NCBI GenBank assembly: GCA_021234155.1
Contig: JAJEKV010000799.1
Coordinates: forward strand, 24,695-88,694
Direction: 5' to 3'
Length of the DNA stretch: 64,000 nt
Source of the DNA: Isoetes taiwanensis
Taxonomy: Eukaryota > Streptophyta > Lycopodiopsida > Isoetales > Isoetaceae
The position numbers were made by a program, and so were the translations under genes. Under the pieces are notes generated by a model. That model did no database searches and had not been told where the DNA came from. It was given only the letters and a program-made list of their open reading frames with translations. Of the stretch, positions 46,497 to 57,539 are shown piece by piece (position 1 is the stretch's first letter; each line of letters starts with the position of its first letter).

Positions 46497-46570
46497 TGCA
46501 GATGCAATTCCACCAAGAATAGAATCCATTATCATGCTATCATCTGCAATTCAGAATTTGACGCCTGGGT
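46497..46570 (+). other. Candidate captured exon
   Basis: TTTGCAG precedes and GTATGTTT follows an open stretch reading AIPPRIESIIMLSSAIQNLT. Good splice borders and ordinary protein composition suggest an exon, but I cannot name the protein. A second exon-like piece on the same strand follows at 48764. Confidence 0.3.
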
Positions 46571-46999
46571 ATGTTTAAATGCTTCTTTCTTTGCGCTGAT
46601 ATTACTTTCCACAATCATGCAATTCTTTGTGCATTGGATTTGATTCGTATATATTGTATTTGATCATTTGCACTTTCTTCCTTTGGCGTCTCTTTTATGC
46701 TTCGTTGCCGTTGGGTTTTTCTTTGATACTTGCAAAAGACTTAGAGCCATCTGACTTTGTCGCTTCGATTGGCTAAGAGATCGCCATTTGCGCAGTACAT
46801 AGGTGTTGTACAAAATAAAGGAAGCACCAGCTCATGTTCTTAGTGACATTCCATGGCAGAATCATGTGAGTCCCTCCTTTTTTATCCATAGTTGGCTCCA
46901 TAGTAAAGATTGTGTAGAGATTCTTGATTTAATCATCTCATATCCTTTGGGACAATGCCGTCACATATGATAAGGCACTAAACTACATGTTTAATTAAT

Positions 47000-48150
47000 T
47001 GCGACTTCTTATTACATAATCGTCTGTACAAAGTGCGATGGGAAAATGTCTTATTCCTGCAGATAAGCTGAAGCTTGGATTATGTCCTAACAATTTAATC
47101 CCTTTCACATAAGGTCCTATCATCAACTGGTTCTAATGGTTACTAGAGGTAAGATTATCTATGATGTTGTATTATGCTACATGTTTTGTTTTTCCTTAAT
47201 TTTATGATAGAATCCTTTGTGCTCTATTTATCTAATGAACATATGTTCATGCTCAATATCCATCAGATCATCAGAGGTTAATAATTCTTTAGAGAACTTT
47301 AGGTCTTGAGGCATGAGAGACCAAGAATTTGCCTTGCATTGGCATGTGAGTGCATGCTCTCTAACCTTGGGTCGCTATTTTGATGCCATTGTATATTGCA
47401 AACTTTGAAGAGGCAAGCCTCATTCGTGTATTGCACAAATAAATGTCTGCTACTTTGTACAAGATCCTTCTCACAAGATCGTTTGAGGTCAGGCTGAGGT
47501 TGTTGTAGGCATGAAAGCTCTGCTCTGCACCATTTCTTTATTCCGTTCCTTCCATGAATCTGTGTGCTATATTCAAAGACATGGCCTTAATTTCTGATTC
47601 AAACTTTCAGTGTCAAATGGCCTATGTAAGTGCTTTTGTGCCCCTTGCATGAAGGTATTAGGTTAGCATATGCTGGTCTTCTGAAGCATTTATTCTTAAC
47701 CAATGTAGTGTATTAATTTCCTGTTGTGTCATATCACCAATAGAGGAGTTAACAAGCATATTCATTCTAATTGAACCCAAATTTGCAGCATATCATCCCT
47801 CTATAGAATGTCTAGAATGAAATTAACGTACCCTCTAGCCATACAGTCTGGCTTGCTACTTGAAGGTATACAAACTTGCTTTGCTTAGTTTTTATTTTCA
47901 CTATAGGTTGGCGTCTTTCTTAGTTAGCTACAAACACAGAAATGTCCAACTATCTCGCTAATGGAAATTAGCCAATTCTTATTCTCCAATTATATAGTTC
48001 GCTTGCCCGAGACCACCTCACATATTTCCAAAATTGTCTAGCTTGCTAAGCTGTTTAATGTGTTTCAGTATAGGAGCAATGAACTTTCAGCATTAACAAA
48101 TGTTATAGAAATGAATAAATGTGAATATCTGAATATGCAGAGTATCATCC
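47000..48150. other. No supported gene
   Basis: AT-rich intron-like sequence. An AG at 47070 before ATAAGCTGAAGCTTGG could be another acceptor, but no coding frame of useful length follows. Confidence 0.25.
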
Positions 48151-48151
48151 A

Positions 48152-48310
48152 TATCGCTCTTTTGCGAAGCAACGATTGTTGAGAAGTAATAATATGCTAT
48201 TGCTGGGCCTTTGTAGATCATCATGCCTACTATTGCTTTTTTGCAAAGCATTGATTATTGAGAACTAATGGTATGCTAGATGTGCTAGGGCTGTGTGCAA
48301 TAGATCATCA
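48152..48310 (+). repeat. Diverged tandem duplication, period about 80 bp
   Basis: Two units share CTTTTTTGC.AAGCA, GATT.TTGAGAA.TAAT, TATGCTA and TAGATCATCATGC. They sit within the interval bounded by the Helitron ends. Confidence 0.6.
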
Positions 48311-48763
48311 TGCTTGCTTGGAAGCGCATTGTTTTAGACTACTTAAACTGAACTTTCCAGCTACACTTATATTGCAACACTTAGTATTACATGAAAAATA
48401 TGAGGGTCTCCAACTTATCTTAGCTTAGTCTGCATGTGTTAGAGTTTTTTAAATATTAGATATCTTAGATATATGTTTGAAAGAATTTGATAGATGAAAT
48501 ATGAGACTTGGATGTATCGTATGAAATATACTCTTATCCTTTTTATTGCAGGAGGTTCTAAGCAAAGATATTAAACTCTGCTGGTAAAGATGTGCTGTCT
48601 GCACTCAGATTAGCATGATGATTCTAGATATTTGATGCTGGAAATTCATGTTTGATGGCAATCTGAAGAATAATATAAGTCTACAATTCAAAGCCGTTAT
48701 TGCATGCTAAAATAGTGAGTTTCTTACACATTCATATTGTTATTGTTTGATTATTCTATTGCA

Positions 48764-48914
48764 GTGATACTTGCAGTTTCCCAAGAAAGGGAGCATTGAT
48801 TCAATTTAAGGAATGCAACACAAGAGTCCGTCAACAGTTGACAGAAGTTTGTGGATTGCAAGAGCAGTTGCACCTTGCATCTTCATTTTTAGATCTCTCG
48901 AGAACAAACTCATG
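48764..48914 (+). other. Candidate captured exon
   Basis: A TTGCAG acceptor at about 48763 and a GTATGCC donor at about 48915 bound sequence with two partly open frames (RQQLTEVCGLQEQLHLASSF in one, SLWIARAVAPCIFIFRSLEN in the other). The correct frame and the family are undecided. It may belong with the exon-like piece at 46497. Confidence 0.25.
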
Positions 48915-49209
48915 TATGCCTATATAGCCTCTCCATTCCTTCTACATCTGCTGCCTTTTTTAGTCTTTTAATGTCTTCTATATTTGAATAATATTCTTGC
49001 ACTACAATGGAATGCCTTGGATTTTTTGCTTGATGGGCCATGGTTTCTCAAATGTTGTACGGTTTGAGGTTTTGGCATTGATAGAGTGGATCCATCCTGG
49101 ATTGACGGATGACTTGCTGAAATATATTAAATGTTTAATGCTGGAAGATGAAATGTCAAATGTTGTACTATATGCCAACATTAATTGTTGTACGATATGC
49201 CAACATTAA

Positions 49210-50930
49210 TTGTCAAGACATTTTGGATGAAAAATATACTCATATATAGGCATGCTTTTGAATATAAGAATTCGTTTCTCTAGCCTACAAACAAGCCTCG
49301 ACATTAATGAAGGTTGTTAAAGCCTCACAATATTGGAACGTTCCTTAAAAATGTCCCTTAAAAAATGTTTATTAGTCCCTTCAACATGAAATAGGGAAAA
49401 TCAATTTGCTTACGAGCTTACGAGAGCTTGCTCAACTTCAATACCACGAAATCATCTTTTGGAAGTTCTTAAAACATTTCTTAAAATGCACCTGTGATCT
49501 ATCTTTGCAACCACATGTGTATAAAACACCCTCGATAGCATAATATTACCTAATAGCTCATCAATTCTACATTTTTAGAATGAACTCACAATTGCCTAAT
49601 ACGCCATCAATTCCATATTTCTAAAATGAACTCAAATGCTCTTATAGTTGCATCCATTATAACATGTGTGACATTATTTGACATTTTGTGATGATTCAAC
49701 ATGTCAACAACTACTTGACAATTTTTGAGATCATCGTTGTACCATGGGGAGTTCAGCATGTCAACAACCACTTGGCATTTCATGAGGGGGCTTATATTGG
49801 TTGTATAAGATAAATAGGTAGATGGTATTTTAATATCCTATTGTTTACACCATAGTTAGCATAGCATCAAAGACCCCTAGGAAAGCCCCTCCATCATTCC
49901 CCCCTTTTAAGTTCCTTGCAGGTCATCAATCTTTAAGTACTTATTAGCAAATTGTTTTATATATATGTTGATGATGTTAAGGCACATGTGGATTTAGGTC
50001 TTCATAAAGTAGTCGGTTGGCCACCCAATACTAAATGATGTTGTTTAGGCATGAAGATGAATTATATGGTTCCTTTGTAACATGCACTTTTTGTTTGTTG
50101 CAATTGACCTTTCAAATAACAAACCTTATGTTTTATTTGTAAAATTCCTTCTTTGTACCCCACATGTTCCACAGTCCTGTGTTTATATATCCCACAAACA
50201 AAGAGGTTGCATTTGTCAAAATTTGGTATAGGGCTAAGCCCTATGAAGTAACCATCACATATAGATCAACTTGACAACATTGTAGATCCACAACTAATCA
50301 CAAGTTTGTCTATCTAAAGTTCCAAGAGCAGAAAATTCAAGAAACAGGCCAAACATTTTTTTTTTGAAACTTCAAGGAGACATCTTGCTTTCAGAAAGCC
50401 TTTTAATAGCTCATTCACATACATTATAAACATTTTGTGTTTGGGTCTCTTTAGGTTGGTTTGTGCCCTTTGAAATTGTCATCCTCCATGTTTTGCCTGC
50501 TAGATCCCATTAAGGTATAATTTTTCTCTTCGTTGTTCCTTAATCCTACTCCCAATTCAATGACAATTGCCACTGTAGACATAGTTGCCATTATAGACAT
50601 ATAAAATATACTTTTGCAAACCACTATAACCGCATATTAGACCACTCAAATTTCACAATGGGACATGTTCAAAATTGTGAGATAACATATCTACTTTTGG
50701 CGTACTCAATTTCTCCACAACCATCAAGACCTACACAATCAAGTTCTAAATGTCACTACCTCCTACCGAAACGAAGAGGAGCATACACAACTTCAGCTAT
50801 AACTAATGTTGTTTCAGTTTAGTAAAAGTACACAATGTAGCATCGTATATCTATCGTACAACATTGGAGACCTTCACGGCCAATGAAGCTTAAAGAGTTG
50901 CTCTATATTATCCTTGCCTCTTCAAATTGT
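49210..50930. other. No supported gene
   Basis: AT-rich, with a short direct repeat of CATGTCAACAAC.ACTTG at about 49700 and 49758. It is probably the body of the Helitron whose 3' end lies at 50965. Confidence 0.35.
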
Positions 50931-50937
50931 TAGTAAA

Positions 50938-50965
50938 GCCCGGCAACGCCGGGCACCATAACTAG
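50938..50965 (+). mobile_element. Helitron 3' end, plus orientation
   Basis: Perfect hairpin GCCCGGCAACGCCGGGC, then ACCATAA, then CTAG followed by T. It differs from the minus-oriented end at 44158 by one base in the stem and a few in the spacer, so both belong to the same family. The body extends toward lower coordinates. Confidence 0.8.
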
Positions 50966-50969
50966 TTAC

Positions 50970-52500
50970 ACATAACAATTGGAATGTCAAACCATAACCA
51001 AGAGAAAGTATAACAAATCATTTAAGCACTTGAGATTCAAAACTATGTAATTAAGGAACCCGATAAATTATGTAAGTTAAATTAAGGAACTTTAATGCCA
51101 TGTCTTCAAAAGACGACCACTCCAATTGAATCTCCTAAGACTATTATTAATATTCTAATGCATCCTTCTTTTTTTCACATGAATCCATTGATTTAGTAAT
51201 GCTCCACTCAAGAAAGTGTTGATTCAAGGAAAAAAGGAATTTGAAAAGTTCAAAAAAATTCTTATCATGGACATCTTGACATTGGTGTCTTGACGTTGGT
51301 GTCCTCGATAACATCTAAACTCAAAACGTACCTTCAAATTCTTAAAGCAATCAGAACATACCTTTTAAGTGCCTAAAAATAGAACACCATTCGAGAAACA
51401 TACCCGGTATGGGCAAGTTCCTAAAATTAGAGCAAAGTTGTTAGTAACTATCTATGCGGCATCGCAGCCAAGATCCACGACCTTCCTCTACATAATGAAT
51501 TGAAGAGAGACTATTTCCTTCGCGTAGCAAGAACTTACAATTTTGATTAGTTCAAAAGAGCCACATAGCTAGCCTTTTGAGCAGCTAAATATGGACTTAT
51601 TTTTCCAAAATAGATACCCTCTTTTACTCATTCTAACACATCACCGCTAACATGCATCTACAATTTAGATTTATGAAATTTCGTAAAGCATGTCTTTTCT
51701 TTCAGAGCAAATGACCAGTATAATTTAGATAACTTCCATGTACACTACAAAGAGAAATATATAAGACAGCTAGAGAGAAAAATAGAATGATACCATTGAA
51801 GCACATTACAGTATTGCTAAATGTTTTGTACATCTAGTTTTCTATGAAGACAAGCCTCTTCTAGCTTTATATTAGGACGACTAGCCTTCTCTGGCTTTAT
51901 ATTAGTGACGCACTATAGATCACAGACCAAATATACAATGCCCAAAAACAAGAATACCTCTCTGTCAGGAACTTTCATAGGTTACTGTCATTAAATGGCC
52001 TTCAAACTTAACAAGGCGAGCCACCACTAGCAAAACATCACATCCAGAAAATAAAGGATCCTGATCTTCCATGACATGAGACTGTACATTGTGTAATATG
52101 TAAATAACAGTCCAGCACATTTATTCCAACGCTTGAAAACTGGCATGGAAAATTCTTCGTGCTGTTACCTGTCAGCTATTGACAATCACTAAAGCTGTCT
52201 CCTCAGAAAGCCAGCCTGGTGCATATTTCCCCCAATACATCTTCATATCATAGTGTGACTCCCCTATAGTATTTGAATTAGAAGTTAACATATGGAACAT
52301 TGCCTTGCCCACATATCATATGTTGGAACAGATTCCAACTTCTTTTGCCAATGTTGTTCCCGAAAGCAAGGATTAACTCCATTCCTTTAAAAAAGATAAT
52401 CCAAGCATTGCATCTTCATAATCCTCGTTGCCATTTGATATAGCTAAAAGTGTTTTTGCCATGCATCAGAAAACTGACAACGCCGTGCATGGCAGCACCT
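50970..52500. other. No supported gene
   Basis: AT-rich. On the minus strand about 52240-52170 reads MKMYWGKYAPGWLSEETA and then a stop. It looks like ordinary protein sequence, but it is too short to identify. A further minus frame at 52507-52860 is open for 117 codons, with NGLHLWLPQDGQIKVPDTV as its most protein-like part. It is unidentified. Confidence 0.3.
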
Positions 52501-52861
52501 CCTCCATTAAGCATAGAACTGACAAAAAGATAGCACCTTCAAGACTCCATATACAGATATGCAACGATCATCACTTTTGACACTATCAAATTGCTGCCAA
52601 GAAACAAGAGATGCCAGAACAGTATCTGGAACTTTAATTTGCCCATCCTGTGGCAGCCAAAGATGTAGGCCATTAACTGTGTAGCTTGAAAGCCTTACAA
52701 TAACCAAAAAGTGAGCCAAGAAAAAACAACAGAGGAATGCCTTACCAGAATCACAGGCCTTATCCTGACCTCTGAACTGCAACCCAGACTTCTTTCTAAA
52801 GCAAAATCGTAAGCAAACATTATGGCAATCCAGAAATTTGTCTAACTTTAACACGAACATT

Positions 52862-53124
52862 TACCCTCACCTCACTTCCTCCAAATGGTGAGCCCCCATT
52901 GCCTCCAAATCGTGATCCCTCTCTTCGTAATGCTGCTGTGACATGACCACCGGACCTCGAACTGCGGCGAGAGTGGAGGCATACCAAGGCTCGTGGCTAT
53001 CAAAATGAGAAGGCATCGCAGATTTATCCATATGGACAATGTAGCTTCTGCCGGCGTCATTAGCATGGACTGCAAGCAAAAAGAAGAGCAACGCCGCGAG
53101 TGACACAGCCATAGCCGAAGCCAA
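52862..53124 (-). pseudogene. Subtilisin-like protease (SBT) 5' fragment
   Basis: The minus-strand frame starts at 53124 with a signal peptide (MASAMAVSLAALLFFLLAV, residues 1-19) and then the start of an inhibitor I9 propeptide: SYIVHMDKSAMPSHFDSHEP and WYASTLAAV. This combination is typical of secreted plant subtilases. After AAVRG the similarity ends at about residue 54, the next 30 residues are unrelated, and the frame ends at a GAG|GTGAGGG that could act as a splice donor. The catalytic Asp, His and Ser regions, about 700 residues in a normal family member, are absent. It is therefore a truncated gene end, possibly captured or cut by an insertion. Confidence 0.75.
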
Positions 53125-53129
53125 AGTCC

Positions 53130-54280
53130 TAAAGGGGGGGCTCTGTGCTTATATCCAGATGGAGATGCATGCGCTCTGCTACGTGGAGAATTGGATTTTA
53201 TGTAACCCACTTGACCGAAATTTCACAAGCCTTACACCATTATTTACACAAGTTGCAAAGAATATTTACAACACGAACCAAGAATTCAACAAAGTAAATT
53301 GTCCAATAAAACTCTATTCAACAGCCCTATGCCATAACTATATACTTTCAATTTATGCCACTGCAACTTCTTTGTTTCCTGTACTCTCTGAAGAAATGTT
53401 GCTGACATGCTCTAGAGAACTATCTTCAATTTGTACCACCTTAACATCAGGGTTTCTTTGTGGCTAAATCCTCAGGAAGATTCGGATCTTGCTTGAACAA
53501 CTTTCACATGAGAATCGCCTCATTTCCTTATGCTGTAACAGCGGGTTTCATATCGTTTAAGCTTTCGCACCTGCTTCCTCCATTTCGGGATGCAAAGTCC
53601 TTGGGATATTATCTCCACTTTTCTCATGTTCCTCAACTTGAGGGGTGCACTTTAGGGGTTGGGGATGTGGCCTCTTCACACTTGCCCTCTGGATTCTCAG
53701 TGAGCGTTGAGTAGGCGCATCTTTGCCTTCATCGGCGCAATTTCTCTCTCACCTTTTTCATTTCATCCTTAAGTATCTTTTCCTCTGTTGCATCTTTCTC
53801 CTTACTTAAGAGAGGTGCGACCAACTTTAGCATACTTCCCAACAAATTTACTCTTGAGTCATTTAGGACTTGAGTTCTTGTGTGCTCGGACCTTCAAATT
53901 ACCCGGTTAAATCCTTCTCCTCGAGCGATTTTTTTTTGCCCAAAACACGACTAGCATCTCTTCGACCAAAAGGCATATGGGCCTCTGGTCCATAGAATCC
54001 TCTGCAACAATAACCATATTATGCTTTAGGAAGACCCTAGACAAGAATGTTTTACTAATGGTGACTAGGGAAAACAACATTTTCAACAAAAAGGCATGAT
54101 TCCACCATAATCTAATCTAGAGCAGTGGAAGACCAAAAACTAATGAGACAATAATTAAAGGTCTCTACAAGCCTAGAATAACAATCACCTTATAACCATC
54201 TTCACAATGGTCTTTAAAGCTATACTAAAGCCTTAGGCAATGCGAGAAAAGAATAGATATAGGTACCACCATACACATTA
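53130..54280. other. No supported gene
   Basis: The frames at 53159-53467 and 53460-53714 (plus) and 53907-54089 (minus) show no domain. The interval may hold degraded downstream exons of the paladin-like gene, but I cannot align them. Confidence 0.3.
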
Positions 54281-54289
54281 GTTGCTTAC

Positions 54290-55810
54290 ACGGCATACAT
54301 GAGGAGCACCAGAATATCTCTGTATGTGAAGATGTTTTCTTTTGACCGGGGAAAGAGGTACATCTTTAAGATAGAATGCTTCTCAAAAAAGCGGCACCAT
54401 TCCTGGACACGCATTGCGGAACATTTATCAATTATTTTATCAAGTTGTCTCTTGGCTTAACAACCACCACGTTATCGGCACAAAAGATAAAATCGATACA
54501 TGATTTAATTTTTCCATCAATTGAAATACACCCACTTTTATTCAAGGTGATATAAAATGACACACAAGAATATGCATCCATAGCAGGTTGCTATTTGTCT
54601 AAAAGCAAATCTTCTAACATCATGCGAATAAGGCTTCTTATTACGATTATATTCCCTTCTTAAGTAATGATTCTTGAATCTGGAGCTTCCTCAATTGCAT
54701 CGTCAGTACTCAAGAAAGAGTCGAGGGAAGAAAGTGTCCTTTGAATTCTGCATGTTGAAAATATGTCTTTGCTTTCCCATTTTTAGTTCGCAATGAGTAA
54801 GCTCATTGACAAAAGAACTTTTTCGGACGGTTTGCCCATACTACTAGACTCTTATGCAAGCAAACATTTCACTTCATTACATTCAGTTTTTTTTTTTACT
54901 AGAGAAATTATTTATGCTTGATATGGTTTAGGATGGTGTCGAGAGAAGCATCTTCTTTCATGTAAATGTAAATTCATGAATAAGTGCAACTATTTGTCTT
55001 TGCTTGCTTAATCAATAGGGGCAAGTCCATAATAAGGATGAAAAACACGGTGATAATATGACATTTACATCTTGAACATCATTATATGATGGAAAGCATT
55101 CATACGTTCTATTTTAAGGTTCTGTCAAATTTTGAGATCTATTACCGGCGAGGTCTGTTGCGTGCGAGATGTGTAATGGTCGCAATCACCATGCCGGTCG
55201 TCGTCCTACCACGGCCCATAAGGCAATGAAAACACAAGGCGTATCTGAATCCACCTTTGACATGTGTTCCACCTAAACAATTTGTAGATACACATTATGA
55301 TCCATAACAACAACAAAATAACAAGAATATTGATTGACACTTTCCAATACACTAATTCCTTCGGTCTACATTGCTTTTATGTTTTATCTCAAAACATAGC
55401 GGAGAAACAAATTACCAATAAGTCAAAATCGGTTTTTCCTCTCGGTGATGGGTAGGCGTTCATATTCAACTTTATAACCTTACATTTTGCCCAAACGTTT
55501 ACACACCGCACCCGAACATGAGGGAGGTGTATAGAGCCATTTTAAACTAATCTGCTCTCATAGATAATGTAAAACCTATATTTACCATTCTAACGGGTGC
55601 ACAAAAACTTCGCTAACATTCTCCATTGGTCAAGCATCGACCATCGGCTATACCTTCACACACCATTGACACCAATGTCTTTTAAAAAAGAGAGAAAAAT
55701 TCAACACAAATGGCAACATACCTAGAAGCCTCCTTTAAAACATCACTCTTCAATCGAGCTTCCATGTCCTCCAACCTTATCCTATTTATTCCACTGTGGT
55801 CTTGTACCAC
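54290..55810 (-). pseudogene. Paladin-like dual-specificity phosphatase pseudogene
   Basis: Minus-strand exon-like blocks occur in the order expected for plant paladin. 55803-55723 reads GINRIRLEDMEARLKSDVL then KEASR and a GTATGTT donor. About 55500-55430 reads GYKVEYERLPITE and DFDLLV. About 55300-55150 reads HMSKVDSDTPCVF, then, after loss of one base, CLMGRGRTTTGMVIATI, the Cys-x5-Arg phosphatase loop. About 54770-54590 reads an acidic linker and, with one base removed, VIRSLIRMMLE. About 54470-54300 reads KRQLDKIIDKCSAM and then a decayed helical part with stops. Paladin proteins have two or three such units and are about 1,250 residues. Here only the central part of one unit remains. 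At least three single-base indels and several stops show it is dead. Intron-like gaps are kept, so it derives from genomic DNA. Confidence 0.8.
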
Positions 55811-56490
55811 ATGGTTAATAAATATGTCCAAGCAAGTATAATGGAATGAGATTAAAATGCAATGAAGAATTTATCAAACCATGGTTTGCTAAGTAGATAC
55901 ACAATGCGTTGGATAACTAGATACACACATTGTAAAAAATAGTAGTATAATTCTTCACATGCTCATGCATAAGCCTTGTCCTCAATAGATCGCACCTCGA
56001 CATAGAAATAGGTGCGCTATCTTGCCCAACAATACTCTCTTATTTTTTTGTGATAAAGTACTCAAGTACGGATTCTTGAAAATGGTGAAACAACCCTTAA
56101 TTCATAATGCCATCATAGCGTCAACTTTGGTCACTTCGCCGGATATGCGGATGTCTATGCTTATCATGATAAAGCGCATAGAACCCACTCCATCAAACTA
56201 AACCGCATTTTGAAATCCTCAAACCTTCACGCTAAGCATATCATAATGTGGAATAGGCTGAGGCAAGTTGTTTTCAACGGCGATAATGTGGACACATTCA
56301 ATCGGATGAAAATGGGCATACTTTCCTAATTTAATCAAAAGCAATCTCGCAAAAAATGGGCTAGGCAATAGCATACCCCACACACTCAACACTCAAAATG
56401 CTTCATGACCGCGAGGGAGACCTCTCCGGTTGGCGGTTTTGAGTGGCTGCCCACTAACACAAGTGACCGAGCATTTGACAGCCAATAATG
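55810..56490. other. No supported gene
   Basis: It may hold further decayed 5' exons of the paladin-like gene on the minus strand, but I could not match them. No long frame is present. Confidence 0.3.
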
Positions 56491-56598
56491 GGTTTTTAGC
56501 AGTCATCGGCATATTCTAGGCATATACTGGCATATACCTAGAATATGCCACAAACCCCACATAAACAAGGGTTTGCCCCCTTAGGGGCAACCCAAAAA
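56450..56598 (-). repeat. Terminal-hairpin motif, copy 5 (reverse orientation)
   Basis: The inner palindrome is GGCATATTCTAGGCATAT (56508-56525), ACTGGC, ATATACCTAGAATATGCC (56532-56549), with one mismatch in 18 pairs. Then come AACCCCACATAAACAAGG and the outer bulged hairpin GGGTTTGCCCCC..GGGGCAACCC ending in AAAAA at 56598. Compared with copy 3, both arms carry the matching change TCC to TTC and GGA to GAA. The end faces the forward copy at 56692, 94 bases away. Confidence 0.85.
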
Positions 56599-56691
56599 GA
56601 CCACTCAATAATTCAATAAGATTTGACAAAGAAGAAGAGACCTCAATGACATGCACCTATGTAATTAAATTGAAAAAAACCCACTTCCTAC

Positions 56692-56765
56692 TTTTTGGGT
56701 TGCCCCTAGGGGGCAAACCCTCGGTTATGTGGGTTTATCACATACCCTAGAGACGTTCTAACTGG
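56692..56765 (+). repeat. Terminal-hairpin motif, copy 6
   Basis: TTTTTGGGTTGCCCC then TAGGGGGCAAACCC is an intact outer hairpin (56692-56720). GTTATGTGGGTTTAT and CATACCCTAGAG follow, where the inner palindrome is broken after its first arm. It stands back to back with copy 5, so two elements abut here. Confidence 0.8.
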
Positions 56766-56822
56766 GTAACTTTGTACCATATTCCGTCTATTGCAAGCTA
56801 GCCCAGTTTCATAATCGAGGAG

Positions 56823-57458
56823 GTGACAGAATGGAGAGTCTTGGATAAGTCCAGAGCAAGACATTTGTCAGGCTGGAGGGAAGGGATTCTAAAGATGACA
56901 ATTGTTCATCCAAATTTAAGGGCTCATGCTTGGAAGGGAAATTCTCCTGCTGGAACTTTGAGTGCTGGCACCCATAACAACAACTTGCAGGAACCAATGC
57001 ATGATTTGATATTCATTCTTGAGGAAGGAAACCACGTAAGTGATGCCAAATTTTTTGTGGTAGAGCATTACAAATCTATTTTCCTGCAAATTAAGAATGT
57101 TCAAATGAGGGTCTGGTTCTTCATGGAATGGGGTAGATCCAATGCGTATGCTACTGAGAGCAAAACAGTATTCTATCAGAATGTTCAAAGGGATGAGCAG
57201 GCTCATAGCTCTAATGTTAATGTTGAGCATCTTATGAAAGTCTTAAGGGTCAAACCAGGTGATAGTCCTGTGGGGTTCAGTGATTGCAAGTTTGGTCTCA
57301 GTGATAGCATTCTAATATTATGGGATGAGGAGATTTGCACTGTGACAGTCACAACATTGTATCACGGAGGCACTAGAGCAGAGGACCCAAGACTTGGTGG
57401 CACCCATTCCTTCCTAGAGAAAGATCTTACACTTATTGGTCAGTGGAGCACAGCATGA
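56823..57458 (+). CDS. Unrecognised open frame, 211 codons
   Basis: This plus-strand frame is fully open for 635 bases, unusual for this decayed window. It has ordinary mixed composition: HDLIFILEEGNHVSDAKFF, VEHLMKVLRVKPGDSPVGF and DSILILWDEEICTVTVTTLY are representative segments, and GGTRAEDPRLGG lies near the end. There is no signal peptide, membrane segment, coiled coil or motif I know. The N-terminal 30 residues are less convincing, and a later Met (about residue 25, MTIVHPNLRAH) may be the start. It lies 60 bases inside a terminal-hairpin end and 100 bases before the PPR remnant. It may be an element-encoded protein or a captured exon. Confidence 0.4.
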   Translation: MTEWRVLDKSRARHLSGWREGILKMTIVHPNLRAHAWKGNSPAGTLSAGTHNNNLQEPMHDLIFILEEGNHVSDAKFFVVEHYKSIFLQIKNVQMRVWFFMEWGRSNAYATESKTVFYQNVQRDEQAHSSNVNVEHLMKVLRVKPGDSPVGFSDCKFGLSDSILILWDEEICTVTVTTLYHGGTRAEDPRLGGTHSFLEKDLTLIGQWSTA

Positions 57459-57539
57459 TGCAACGACAATGGTTCAGTTAACTCGGGTTGGAATGCTAAT
57501 TGTGAGATGTAAAGCTGCGAAAGGACTTGTAATGCTGCT

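Noticed and set aside
53148-53156. TATA box (TATAAG on the minus strand) for the subtilase fragment
   Set aside because: It lies only about 28 bases before the ATG, leaving essentially no 5' untranslated region, so it is probably chance.
56508-56765. Terminal-hairpin copies 5 and 6 as the two ends of one tiny element
   Set aside because: Their outer tips face each other across 94 bases (back to back), so they are the outsides of two neighbouring elements, not the two ends enclosing one.
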